From Bifidobacterium erythrocebi (GTDB taxonomy: Bacteria; Actinomycetota; Actinomycetes; Actinomycetales; Bifidobacteriaceae), in the NCBI RefSeq assembly GCF_012932675.1, contig NZ_JAAIIF010000003.1, forward strand, positions 33,122 through 97,121: a stretch of DNA of 64,000 nt. Reading direction: 5' to 3'. The notes below the pieces were generated by a model. The model did not search any database. It was not told the DNA's origin and saw only the letters and a list, made by a program, of their open reading frames with translations. The position numbers and the translations under genes were made by a program. Below are positions 44,361 to 52,709 of the stretch, one piece after another. Numbering within the stretch: the stretch's first letter is position 1; each line of letters opens with the position of its first letter.

Positions 44361-44374
44361 CTGAGAACGCTCAC
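44361..44374. promoter_or_regulatory. LacI-type operator-like palindrome 1
   Basis: (C)TGAGAACGCTCACA has the central CG and half-site CGCTCACA shared with the promoter-proximal operator, with 10 of 14 positions symmetric. It lies about 160 bp upstream of the -35. Confidence 0.45.
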
Positions 44375-44446
44375 ATCATTTTTGATACAAAAACCATGCA
44401 TTTTCGCCTAAAAATGCAGCAAATCAACGCCATCATGTCTAAATTG

Positions 44447-44476
44447 TGAGCAGATGTGAACGTATCACATTGCTCA
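44447..44476. promoter_or_regulatory. 30-bp composite palindrome 2
   Basis: TGAGCA-GA-TGTGA-ACGTA-TCACA-T-TGCTCA is symmetric over two nested arms. The inner TGTGA-N5-TCACA recalls CRP-type sites (N6), but GTGAGC and GCTCA(A) halves also fit LacI-type operators. It lies 44 bp upstream of the -35. Confidence 0.5.
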
Positions 44477-44519
44477 ACACGCCGTAGAAACGGCTTAATA
44501 TAAGGCGTTTCACCATTCA

Positions 44520-44548
44520 TTGACATTTACAAATGTGAGCGATAACAT
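44520..44548 (+). promoter_or_regulatory. araE-araB-araD-araA promoter with overlapping LacI operator
   Basis: TTGACA (44520-44525), 17-bp spacer, TAACAT (44543-44548). ATGTGAGCGATAACAT (44533-44548) is a 16-bp LacI-type palindrome that covers the -10, so bound repressor would exclude RNA polymerase. Confidence 0.75.
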
Positions 44549-44706
44549 TTCGAACTAGCGAACGGAAATCCTCACTGCAGACGAGATTTTCCGAATCGCC
44601 GTAGCACAACGCGAACCTACCTTCGACGCCGAGTCGCAGGTCCCGTGTGAAGCGAAGCTGCTTCGGCAGGCACGCCTGCCGGTTACGGAACAGAAAAAGG
44701 AACAAT

Positions 44707-46086
44707 ATGACTGAGAACGCTACGAGTGCTGTCAAGAAGCAGGGCTCAATGAAATATGTGGTCATCCTGGCGTTGAGCGCCGGTATGGCCGGTCTTCTCT
44801 ACGGCTATGACACGGTGAGCATCTCCGGTGCCATCGAATTCCTCCGCCAGGCGTACAACCTGTCCGCAGGCCTTCAGGGTCTGGTGATCTCCTCCATCAT
44901 GATCGGCGGCGTGGTCGGCGTCGGCTTCTCCGGCTTCCTCGCCGATAAGATCGGCCGCCGCAAGGTGCTGCTCATCGGTGCCGCCTGCTTCTTCTTCGCG
45001 GCCCTGTGGTCCGCCTTCACCTACACGCCGTGGACCCTGATCGCGGCCCGTATCGTCGGCGGCGTCGGCATCGGCCTCGCCTCCGCGCTGGCCATCACCT
45101 ACATCACCGAATGCGCCCCGGCCAAGTACCGCGGCACCCTGAGCTCCGCCTACCAGCTGCTCACCATCCTCGGCATCTTCCTGACCAACGTCATCAACTT
45201 CGGCATTGCCAACGCCGGCAGCCTCGACTGGGGCATCAACACCGGCTGGCGCTGGATGCTCGGCATCGGCTGCATCCCGGCCGCCATCTTCTTCATCGCG
45301 CTGTTCCTCTCCCCGGAGTCCCCACGCTTCCTGATCCAGTCCGGCCGTGAAGAGGAAGGCTTCGCCATCCTCGAAAAGATCGGTGGCACCGAGGAAGCCC
45401 ACCGCGAGGTCGCAGACGTCAAGGCCTCCATCGAACGCGACAAGAACGGCAAGCTGACCGACCTGTTCAAGAAGCCGCTCATCATCCCGTTCCTGATCGG
45501 CCTGCTGCTCGCCGCCTTCAACCAGGTCGGCGGCCAGAACGCCGTCTCCTACTACGGCCCGACCATGTTCAAGGCCGCTCTGGGCGACAACATCCCGAAC
45601 GTCGAGTTCCTGTGCTCCTCCCTCGTCGGCCTGGTCGAACTGATCTTCACCGTCGTGGGCATGGCCCTCATCGACAAGGCCGGCCGTAAGCCGCTGCTGG
45701 TCTCCTCCGCGGCAGGCATGGGCGTGTTCGCCGCCATCATGGCCTTCGCCTTCCACGCCAACATCGGCTGGCTCGTCGTCGCCGGCGCCTGCGGCTTCAT
45801 CGCCTGCTTCGCCTTCGGCCTCGGCCCCGTGACCTGGGTCATGATCCCCGAGCTCTTCCCGACCTACATGCGTGGTCGCGCCTCCGGTCTGTGCACCGTG
45901 CTGCTGTGGGGCATCAACTTCTGCGTCGGTCAGTTCACTCCGATGATGTTCCAGGGCTGGGGCGGTTCCGGCACCTTCGTCTTCTGGATGATCATGGACT
46001 TCATCGGCGCGATCTCCATCGCCAAGTTCGCTCCCGAGACCAAGGGCAAGACCCTGGAAGAGATCCAGGCCCTCTGGACCAAGTGA
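44707..46086 (+). CDS. araE: sugar:proton symporter of the sugar porter family, probable L-arabinose permease
   Basis: A 459-aa MFS sugar porter with 12 membrane segments. Signatures are LLYGYDTVSISGA in the first segment, GFLADKIGRRKVLLIG, RIVGGVGIGLASALAITYI, PESPRFLIQSGR, FNQVGGQNAVSYYGP and the C-terminal PETKGKTLEEI. The family includes AraE, XylE and GalP. L-arabinose is inferred as substrate because araB, araD and araA follow directly; xylose or galactose cannot be excluded by sequence. The ATG at 44707 has AAAAAGGA upstream. It is the first gene of the operon. Confidence 0.85.
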   Translation: MTENATSAVKKQGSMKYVVILALSAGMAGLLYGYDTVSISGAIEFLRQAYNLSAGLQGLVISSIMIGGVVGVGFSGFLADKIGRRKVLLIGAACFFFAALWSAFTYTPWTLIAARIVGGVGIGLASALAITYITECAPAKYRGTLSSAYQLLTILGIFLTNVINFGIANAGSLDWGINTGWRWMLGIGCIPAAIFFIALFLSPESPRFLIQSGREEEGFAILEKIGGTEEAHREVADVKASIERDKNGKLTDLFKKPLIIPFLIGLLLAAFNQVGGQNAVSYYGPTMFKAALGDNIPNVEFLCSSLVGLVELIFTVVGMALIDKAGRKPLLVSSAAGMGVFAAIMAFAFHANIGWLVVAGACGFIACFAFGLGPVTWVMIPELFPTYMRGRASGLCTVLLWGINFCVGQFTPMMFQGWGGSGTFVFWMIMDFIGAISIAKFAPETKGKTLEEIQALWTK

Positions 46087-46142
46087 TCCGGCGCACGGAA
46101 TCCCAACAAGAACACCTACAAGAACACAAATAAGGAGTCGAT

Positions 46143-47771
46143 ATGGTCGACATTGATGACGCTCCCCAGCAGATCGCGGAGAAGATTCGCGGCGGTCGCA
46201 CCGCGCTTGGCATCGAATTCGGTTCCACCCGAATCAAGGCGGTGCTGATCGACGATACGTATCGCACGATCGCATCCGGCGACTATCAGTGGGCAAGCCA
46301 TCTGGAGGATGGTCTGTGGACCTACTCCCTCGACGAGGTGTGGAAGGGCCTGCAGTCCGCGTACGCCTCCATGGCGAACGATGTGTACAACGCCTACGGC
46401 GAACGCCTGACCTCCATCGGCCATATCGGCTTCTCCGCCATGATGCACGGCTACCTTGCCTTCGACAAGGACGGTGAGCTGCTGGTGCCGTTCCGCACCT
46501 GGCAGAACACCAATACGCACGAGGCGCACGAGAAGCTTTCGGAACTGTTCCAGTACAACATTCCGGAACGCTGGTCCGTGGCACACCTCTACCAGGCCGT
46601 GCTCAACAAGGAAGAACACGTCGGCAAGGTGGATTACATCACCACGCTCGCCGGCTACGTGCACTGGAAGCTCACCGGTAGGAAGGTTCTCGGCGTTGGC
46701 GATGCATCGGGCATGTTCCCCATCGACCCGACCACCAAGACCTACGAGGCCGAATTCCTCAAGCAGTTCGACGCGCTGGATGAGATTGCCGACCAGCCGT
46801 GGACCATTGAGGATCTGCTGCCGACCCCGCTGGTCGCCGGAACCCCCGCCGGTGAGCTTACCGCCGAAGGCGCCAAGCTGCTCGATCCCTCCGGAACGCT
46901 GCAGCCGGGCATCGTCCTGGCCCCGCCGGAAGGCGACGCCGGCACCGGCATGGTCGCCACCAACTCCGTGCGCGTCCGCACCGGCAACGTCTCCGCCGGA
47001 ACCTCCATCTTCGCCATGGTCGTGCTTGAGCACAAGCTGGAACGCCTGCACCCGGAAGTCGACCTGGTCACCACCCCGGCCGGCGATCTGGCCGGTATGA
47101 GCCACGCCAACAACTTCACCTCCGACCTCAACGCCTGGGTGAGGATGTTCAGCGAGTTCGCCGAGGCGATCGGGCATCCGGTCGACGCCGGCACGCTGTT
47201 CGGCACGCTGTTCCGCGCCGCCATCAGCGACAAGGCCGACAGGAACGCCGGCGGACTGCTCAACTACTGCTTCTACTCCGGCGAGTTCCTGGCGGGTCTG
47301 CCCGAAGGCCGACCGGTGCTGGCACGCGGCCCCGAATCGAACTTCACCCTGGCCAACCTCATGCGAGCGCAGCTGTTCAGCGCGTTCTCCCCGGTCAAGA
47401 TCGGTATGGACGTGATGACCAAGGACGAGAACGTGCAGATCGATTCGCTCGTCGGCCACGGCGGCATCTTCACCACGCCGAAGGTCGCGCAGAAGATCCT
47501 CGCCGCAGCATTCGACACCCCGATCAAGGTCATGGCCACCGCCGCCGAAGGCGGTGCCTGGGGCATGGCCGTGCTGGCCGACTACCTGTGGCATACCCCC
47601 TGCCCGCTCGACGAATACCTCGACACCCGAGTGTTCGCCGACGCGCAGTCCACCACCGAGGACCCCGATCCGCAGGACGTCGAAGGCTTCGAGGACTTCT
47701 TCGCCCGTTTCCAGCGCGGCCTGTCCATCGAAAAGGCCGCCATCGAGGCCATCGACTTGGAAACCAAATAG
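46143..47771 (+). CDS. araB: L-ribulokinase
   Basis: Phosphorylates L-ribulose to L-ribulose-5-phosphate with ATP. A 542-aa FGGY-family sugar kinase: N-terminal phosphate-binding GIEFGSTRIKAVLID (about 23-37), substrate region MMHGYLAFD and FRTWQNTNT, and C-terminal GHGGIFTTPKVAQ and EGGAWGMA ATP-site motifs. It is closer in appearance to the actinobacterial/Firmicutes xylulokinase-like AraB than to E. coli AraB. It lies between the transporter (56 bp) and araD (72 bp); AAGGAG precedes its ATG. Confidence 0.9.
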   Translation: MVDIDDAPQQIAEKIRGGRTALGIEFGSTRIKAVLIDDTYRTIASGDYQWASHLEDGLWTYSLDEVWKGLQSAYASMANDVYNAYGERLTSIGHIGFSAMMHGYLAFDKDGELLVPFRTWQNTNTHEAHEKLSELFQYNIPERWSVAHLYQAVLNKEEHVGKVDYITTLAGYVHWKLTGRKVLGVGDASGMFPIDPTTKTYEAEFLKQFDALDEIADQPWTIEDLLPTPLVAGTPAGELTAEGAKLLDPSGTLQPGIVLAPPEGDAGTGMVATNSVRVRTGNVSAGTSIFAMVVLEHKLERLHPEVDLVTTPAGDLAGMSHANNFTSDLNAWVRMFSEFAEAIGHPVDAGTLFGTLFRAAISDKADRNAGGLLNYCFYSGEFLAGLPEGRPVLARGPESNFTLANLMRAQLFSAFSPVKIGMDVMTKDENVQIDSLVGHGGIFTTPKVAQKILAAAFDTPIKVMATAAEGGAWGMAVLADYLWHTPCPLDEYLDTRVFADAQSTTEDPDPQDVEGFEDFFARFQRGLSIEKAAIEAIDLETK

Positions 47772-47843
47772 CGTCAAGAGGCTTTCCGTACCCCGATAAG
47801 TCGACCGATACAAGACTTGTTCTCAACAAGAAAGGAACACAAC

Positions 47844-48536
47844 ATGGCAACTTTGGCTGATTATGGTCCCGAAGTTCGCGCCGAAGTCAAGCAGGTGCGC
47901 GAGGTTGTCGCCACCCTGCACGAACAGCTCATCAAGTGGAATCTCGTCGTATGGACCGCGGGCAACGTCTCCCAGCGTCTGCACACCGCCGACCTGATGG
48001 TCATCAAGCCCTCCGGTCTGCGCTACGAGTACCTCACCCCCAGCTCGATGGTCGTCTGCGACCTCGACGGCAACGTGGTCGATGGCGCGGAAGCCCCCAG
48101 CTCCGACACCGCCTCCCACGCCTACATCTATCGTCACATGCCCGACGTCTACGGTGTGGTGCACACCCACTCCACCTACGCGACCGCCTGGGCAGCCACT
48201 GGCCAGAACATCCCCTGTGGTCTGACCATGATGGGTGACGAATTCGGTGGGCCCGTGCCGGTAGGTCCCTTCCGCCTCATCGGCTCGGAAGCCATCGGAG
48301 AAGGCGTCGTCGAGACCCTGAAGAAGTATCCGAAGTCCCCGGCCGTGCTCATGCAGAACCATGGTCCCTTCACCATCGGCAAGGATGCGGAGGCAGCCGT
48401 CAAGGCCGCCGCCATGACCGAGGAGGTCGCCCACACCATGTGGGCCGCCAAGCAGCTCGGCGACATCATCCCGATCTCGCAGGAGGACATCGACAAGCTG
48501 AACGACCGCTACACCAACGTCTACGGCCAGCACTGA
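47844..48536 (+). CDS. araD: L-ribulose-5-phosphate 4-epimerase
   Basis: Converts L-ribulose-5-phosphate to D-xylulose-5-phosphate, substrate of the phosphoketolase. The 230-aa class II aldolase fold protein has WTAGNVSQRL, VIKPSGLRYEYL, the zinc ligands in VVHTHSTYATAWA, and MQNHGPFTIG. GAAAGGA lies ahead of the ATG at 47844; the TTG nine codons upstream is not needed. It is followed by a 187-bp structured spacer before araA. Confidence 0.93.
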   Translation: MATLADYGPEVRAEVKQVREVVATLHEQLIKWNLVVWTAGNVSQRLHTADLMVIKPSGLRYEYLTPSSMVVCDLDGNVVDGAEAPSSDTASHAYIYRHMPDVYGVVHTHSTYATAWAATGQNIPCGLTMMGDEFGGPVPVGPFRLIGSEAIGEGVVETLKKYPKSPAVLMQNHGPFTIGKDAEAAVKAAAMTEEVAHTMWAAKQLGDIIPISQEDIDKLNDRYTNVYGQH

Positions 48537-48677
48537 TGTGACGGAGCGTCCGCCGCGTTGCTCCTCGGTCGACGTACCTTCGTACGCCTTCCCTCGGTGC
48601 GCCTTGCGGACGCACACGTCACACCAGTGCTGCGCACTGACCTGACGGGGCGGCTCCTGCCGGATCCGCTCCGCCCC
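48537..48677 (+). other. structured intercistronic spacer between araD and araA
   Basis: Directly after the araD stop, TGTGACG-GA-GCGTCCGC (48537-48553) pairs with GCGGACGC-ACA-CGTCACA (48606-48623), a 15-bp split stem over a 52-nt loop that itself contains CGTAC-CTT-CGTACG-like symmetry. A second stem GGGGCGG/CCGCCCC spans 48647-48677. Neither has a T-run. They could tune the araD:araA ratio by RNA processing or partial termination. Confidence 0.65.
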
Positions 48678-48723
48678 ACACAACACGTACCCCATCCAAC
48701 ACAATGAAGTAAAGGAAACAACA

Positions 48724-50238
48724 ATGGCAATGGAAAACCCCTTTGAAGGCAAGGAAATCTGGTTCGGCGTCGGCTCCCAGGACCTGTACGGCGAGGAAGC
48801 GCTGCGCCAGGTGGCACAGCAGACTGGCGAGATCGTCGACTTCCTGAACAACACCGGCAAGATCCCCGCGAAGATCGTGCTCAAGCCGACCCTGAAGTCC
48901 TCCGACGGCGTCAAGGCCTTCATGACCGAAGCCTCCGCCAACCCGAACGTCATCGGCGTGATCACCTGGTGCCACACCTTCTCCCCGGCCAAGATGTGGA
49001 TCCGCGGCCTTGAAGTGCTGACCAAGCCGCTGCTGCAGCTGGCCACCCAGCACCACAAGGAGATTCCGTGGGAGACCATCGACATGGACTTCATGAACCT
49101 GAACCAGGCCGCGCACGGCGACCGTGAGTTCGGCTACATCGTCTCCCGCCTGGGCATTCCGCGCAAGATCGTCGTCGGCCACTACACCGATCCGGAAGTT
49201 GCCGAGAAGGTCGGCACCTGGGCACGTGCCTGCGCCGGCTGGGATGCTTCCCAGAACATGAAGGTCATGCGTTGGGGCGACAACATGCGTAACGTCGCCG
49301 TCACCGAAGGCGACAAGACCGAGGCCGAGCGCGTGTTCGGCGCCTCCATCAACACCTGGGCCGTCAACGAGCTCGTCGCCGCATACGACAAGGTCAAGGA
49401 CGATCAGGTCAAGGACCTGATCGAGGACTACAAGGCCAAGTACGACGTGGCCCCCGAGCTGCTCGACTCCCGCTACGATGAGCTGTTCATCGCGGCCAAG
49501 GAGGAAGCGGCCATGGTCAACATGATGCGCGAGAACGGCTGCACCGCCGCCGTCGACAACTTCGAGGATCTGGGCGCTCTGCCGCAGCTGCCGGGCGTCG
49601 GCCCGCAGCGCTTCCCGTCCGAGTACGGCTGGGGCTTCTCCGCGGAAGGCGACTGGAAGACCTCCGTGCTGGTGCGCATCGGTGCCGTGATGGGCTACGG
49701 CCTTGAGGGCGGCGCCTCCCTGATGGAGGACTACTCCTACAACTTCGTGCCGGGCAACGAACTCGACATGGGCTCCCACATGCTGGAGGTCTCCCCGGCC
49801 ATCGGCACCATCGAGAAGCCGAAGCTGGCCATCTACCCGCTGGGCATCGGCGGCAAGTCCGACCCGGTCCGTCTGGTGTTCTCCGGCAAGCCGACCGATG
49901 CGGTCGTGGTCTCCATGGCCGATGAGCGTGAACGCTTCCGTCTGCTCATGGACGAGGTCACCGTCGTCGAGCCGCAGGGCTCCCTGAAGAGCCTGCCGTG
50001 CGCACGCGCCGTGTGGAAGCCGAAGCCGGACCTGAAGACCGCCGTGCAGTGCTGGATCACCGCCGGCGGCTCCCACCACACCTGCATGACCACCTCCGTC
50101 GGCCGTGAGGCTTGGGAGGACTTCGCCCGCATCGCCGGCGTGGAACTCGCCGTGATCGACGAGAACACCAACGCCCGCCAGTTCGAGAAGGAACTGGAGA
50201 TCAGCGAGATGTACCACCGTCTCAACAACCGCCACTGA
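48724..50238 (+). CDS. araA: L-arabinose isomerase
   Basis: Isomerises L-arabinose to L-ribulose (manganese enzyme, hexamer or tetramer). The 504-aa product matches AraA along its length: NPFEGKEIWFGVGSQDLYG at the start, WCHTFSPAKMWIRGL, MDFMNLNQAAHGDREFG, metal-ligand regions LMEDYSYNF and GSHMLEVSPAI, and SHHTCMTTSVG. Codon use is strongly biased to C-ending codons. It is the last gene of the operon, with two terminator hairpins downstream. Confidence 0.96.
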   Translation: MAMENPFEGKEIWFGVGSQDLYGEEALRQVAQQTGEIVDFLNNTGKIPAKIVLKPTLKSSDGVKAFMTEASANPNVIGVITWCHTFSPAKMWIRGLEVLTKPLLQLATQHHKEIPWETIDMDFMNLNQAAHGDREFGYIVSRLGIPRKIVVGHYTDPEVAEKVGTWARACAGWDASQNMKVMRWGDNMRNVAVTEGDKTEAERVFGASINTWAVNELVAAYDKVKDDQVKDLIEDYKAKYDVAPELLDSRYDELFIAAKEEAAMVNMMRENGCTAAVDNFEDLGALPQLPGVGPQRFPSEYGWGFSAEGDWKTSVLVRIGAVMGYGLEGGASLMEDYSYNFVPGNELDMGSHMLEVSPAIGTIEKPKLAIYPLGIGGKSDPVRLVFSGKPTDAVVVSMADERERFRLLMDEVTVVEPQGSLKSLPCARAVWKPKPDLKTAVQCWITAGGSHHTCMTTSVGREAWEDFARIAGVELAVIDENTNARQFEKELEISEMYHRLNNRH

Positions 50239-50248
50239 TACGGCGTGC

Positions 50249-50289
50249 GACCGGGGCGGAACATGCCCGGCATGCTCCGCCCGCCGGTC
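50249..50289 (+). terminator. GC-rich terminator hairpin after araA
   Basis: GACCG-GGGCGG-AA-CATGC pairs with GCATG-CT-CCGCCC-GC-CGGTC around CCG, 16 bp in total, 11 bp after the araA stop. Confidence 0.75.
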
Positions 50290-50358
50290 CGCCCGTCTAG
50301 TCATCAGCCCGTGCAGAGGTCTTCTCCTTATATCATCCATGCCTCTGCCCCTTATGCC

Positions 50359-50393
50359 AGGCGCATCCGAAATCCTCCTCGGATGCGCCTTTC
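50359..50393 (+). terminator. second intrinsic terminator downstream of araA
   Basis: Perfect 12-bp stem AGGCGCATCCGA/TCGGATGCGCCT over an 8-nt loop, followed by TTC. It lies in the 343-bp gap (50239-50581) between araA and the phosphatase gene. Apart from the two hairpins I see no gene there; the last 150 bp should carry the promoter of the polysaccharide locus. Confidence 0.75.
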
Positions 50394-50581
50394 GCATATG
50401 TTCTCTTCCAAGAACCATCGGTACGTACGGATCGTTCCGACCGCCATATCCCGCTGTAATCGATTCCGTGATCGCCCCATCTTCCCGCCCATGTGCCTTC
50501 GGCAAGCCCATCACGGCCCAGCAACGGGTAGACTGTTACCGATACCGTCGTTCAATGCAATTGTGAGGATTGGTGCGCGAT

Positions 50582-51190
50582 ATGCTCATCTTGTTCGTCT
50601 GCACAGGCAATATCTGCCGATCGCCCATGGGTGAGCTGCTGATGGCGAAATACCTGTCCGGCACCACCATTCAAGTGGCCAGCGCGGGCACCCGGGGGCT
50701 CACCAGGCATGAAATGGACCGCTACAGCGCCAGGCTCATGCGCAGCGTAGACATCGAACCCAGCGGATTCCGTTCACGTCGCCTTACCAAAGCCATGGCG
50801 GAGGAAGCGGATCTGATACTCTGCTTCGAAAAGAATCAGCGCAAAGACATCGTCACACTGGCGCCGAACGCCGTCCGTTACACGTTTCTGGTGGATGATT
50901 TCGCCAACATGTGCCAATACTGCGCACAGCAGGGGATGATCCAAGGCCTCACCGTCCAGGAACGACTCGAATCGGTCATCAAGGCATCCACGATCATCAG
51001 GCCGATGCTTCCCAAGACGAAAGACATCGAAGACCCGCTCGGCAAACCGTTCGGCGCATTCGTGAAGGTGGCCAACGAGCTCAACCACGACCTGTGCACC
51101 ATGCTGAACGCCCTGAAAAAACGCCATCAGGTCGATTCCGCGCCCGTACGCCGGCAGATCGTCCAGCCGGGTACCGTCTACGCCGCATAG
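50582..51190 (+). CDS. low-molecular-weight protein-tyrosine phosphatase (Wzb-like)
   Basis: In capsule/EPS loci these enzymes dephosphorylate the BY-kinase that controls polymerisation. The 202-aa product has the P-loop VCTGNICRSPMGE (Cys7, Arg13) and the general acid Asp151 in EDPLGKPFG. About 50 extra residues around the middle and C-terminus make it longer than typical LMW-PTP (about 145-160 aa). The start is uncertain: ATG at 50582, or GTG/TTG at 50573/50570 closer to GAGGA. No cognate tyrosine kinase is in the window. Confidence 0.85.
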   Translation: MLILFVCTGNICRSPMGELLMAKYLSGTTIQVASAGTRGLTRHEMDRYSARLMRSVDIEPSGFRSRRLTKAMAEEADLILCFEKNQRKDIVTLAPNAVRYTFLVDDFANMCQYCAQQGMIQGLTVQERLESVIKASTIIRPMLPKTKDIEDPLGKPFGAFVKVANELNHDLCTMLNALKKRHQVDSAPVRRQIVQPGTVYAA

Positions 51191-51315
51191 CAAACGACGG
51201 AAAACGAAAGAACCGTAAGAATTCGGCAGGATACGTTCCATGATGAGCAACCTTCTGCAACGATGTCATGTCGTATGCAACAATGGGATGCCGTCGGAGG
51301 GTGGAGCGCAACTGC

Positions 51316-52482
51316 ATGGCAAACGATACGGATAACGATACAGGCATTGATGTTCACAGCAATCCGGTGAACGATGTGCGGCCGAACAGGCAGCATGGCA
51401 CCGCCGCGGATTCAATGCCTGATGATGCCGTGACGGCCGATGAGCAGGGGATTTTCGCCCGGCTTGCCGCATCCCGCAATTTCGTCATCGCATTGCGCGC
51501 AATCATGGCCGTCATACTCGTCGCCATGGTGTTGCGCATGATCCCAGGCGGCTTCGGCGGCAGAAAATACATTCCCATCATCGTGGCAGTAATGCCATGG
51601 CTCATCATCCCCACCGCAGCCATCGCCGTAATCGCGATTGCCCTACGCCGCCGAGCGCTCGCGCTCATCTGCCTGGTGTGCATTGTGACGCAGGTGTGCT
51701 GGCATTGGGGCTTCATCGTTCCCACCGACAAGCTGACGATGCAGGCGCGTCTGGCCGTTACGCAAAGCGAGGTGGACACGTCGGACCGCTATGCGCGCAT
51801 CATGACGCTGAATACCAAAGAGGGTGCCGCCGACGCGGACCAGATCGTGCGAACCGTGCGTGAGGAGCACGTGGAGGTGCTGGCCTTGCAGGAGGTGTCG
51901 CATGGACTGGTGCAACGGTTGCGCGACGCCGGCTTGGAAGCGATACTGCCGTATTCGAACGTGGCGAAGTGGTCAGTGCATGACAATGGCGGTGTGAATG
52001 CGTTGTGGAGTGCCGCTCCTATGACGGATACCACGGGCGATCTCATTCCCATAGAGGCGTCCAGCATTCCGGCGTCCAGCATCGACTTCGGCGGGGTGAC
52101 GGTGCGTTTCGGATCGGTGCACCCGTTCTCGCCCAGACCCAGCAATCAGGGGCTATGGAGCAGAGGATTGAGTACCATCGGCCAGTTGCAAGGCAGCAAG
52201 GGCAAGTATGTGCTGATGGGTGATTTCAATTCGATTTGGGACCATGCGAGTTTCCGGTATCTGCTGGGCGATCGGTTCGTGGATTCGGGGGAGCGCGCCG
52301 GCAGCGGATTCCACATGACCTACCCGGCGAATACGAGACTGCTGGGCTTCATTCCGGTACCTGCCTGTTCCGAGATCGACCACATTGTGCACGATAAAGG
52401 TGTTGTGGTGGGTGATCTTGAAGCGCGTACGATCGCAGGTTCCGATCACAAGGCGTTGCTGGGGACCATGGAGGTTGCGTGA
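51316..52482 (+). CDS. membrane-anchored EEP family protein, paralogue 2
   Basis: A 388-aa protein: a hydrophilic N-terminus of about 55 residues, three hydrophobic segments (about 58-140), then an EEP domain with IMTLNTKEG, LALQEVSHG, VLMGDFNSIWDH and SDHKALL. It parallels the gene at 7270-8331 segment by segment (LAxQE, RLRDAGLxxxLPY, DNGGxN). The catalytic domain should be extracellular. Substrate unknown; the position between the phosphatase and priming transferase genes suggests a link to envelope glycan or undecaprenyl metabolism, but this rests on position alone. GGAG lies nine bases before the ATG at 51316. Confidence 0.78.
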   Translation: MANDTDNDTGIDVHSNPVNDVRPNRQHGTAADSMPDDAVTADEQGIFARLAASRNFVIALRAIMAVILVAMVLRMIPGGFGGRKYIPIIVAVMPWLIIPTAAIAVIAIALRRRALALICLVCIVTQVCWHWGFIVPTDKLTMQARLAVTQSEVDTSDRYARIMTLNTKEGAADADQIVRTVREEHVEVLALQEVSHGLVQRLRDAGLEAILPYSNVAKWSVHDNGGVNALWSAAPMTDTTGDLIPIEASSIPASSIDFGGVTVRFGSVHPFSPRPSNQGLWSRGLSTIGQLQGSKGKYVLMGDFNSIWDHASFRYLLGDRFVDSGERAGSGFHMTYPANTRLLGFIPVPACSEIDHIVHDKGVVVGDLEARTIAGSDHKALLGTMEVA

Positions 52483-52585
52483 CGCGTTTTGCCAGCGTTT
52501 CACGGTGTTGATACGCTGCGTTGATTGTTATATGCATCGAATATCAGGAAATAATATTTAGACATATATATTTAATTTGCCGTAT

Positions 52586-52610
52586 ATATTGCCATTTCAA
52601 ATGGCAATAT
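52586..52610. promoter_or_regulatory. perfect AT-rich palindrome upstream of the priming transferase
   Basis: ATATTGCCATTT-C-AAATGGCAATAT is a 12-1-12 inverted repeat in a strongly AT-rich 227-bp gap (52483-52709), 100 bp before the transferase ATG. No T-run follows. It may be a regulator-binding site for the EPS genes. Confidence 0.6.
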
Positions 52611-52709
52611 CATATGACCAATATTTGATAACGTATTCATCATGGATTAAACTTTTACCAGTATTTACCCGAAGAGCTCGCCAGCATGAGTTCAACCAGA
52701 TGAGGGAAG

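Larger units (their letters stand above)
44129..44706 (+). other. 578-bp control region of the arabinose operon
   Basis: No gene is visible. The first 220 bp are featureless. Three operator-like palindromes (44361-44374, 44447-44476, 44533-44548) and a promoter (44520-44548) follow. The transcribed leader of about 150 nt contains hairpins CGAC/GTCG, GAAGC/GCTTC (44649-44664) and GGCAGG-CACG-CCTGCC (44665-44680), the last ending 14 bases before the AAAAAGGA ribosome binding site. Confidence 0.7.

Noticed and set aside
44447..44476. CRP/Vfr-type binding site
   Set aside because: The inner TGTGA and TCACA are separated by 5 bp rather than 6, and bifidobacteria are not known to use classical CRP at ara genes. 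It is listed only as a palindrome.
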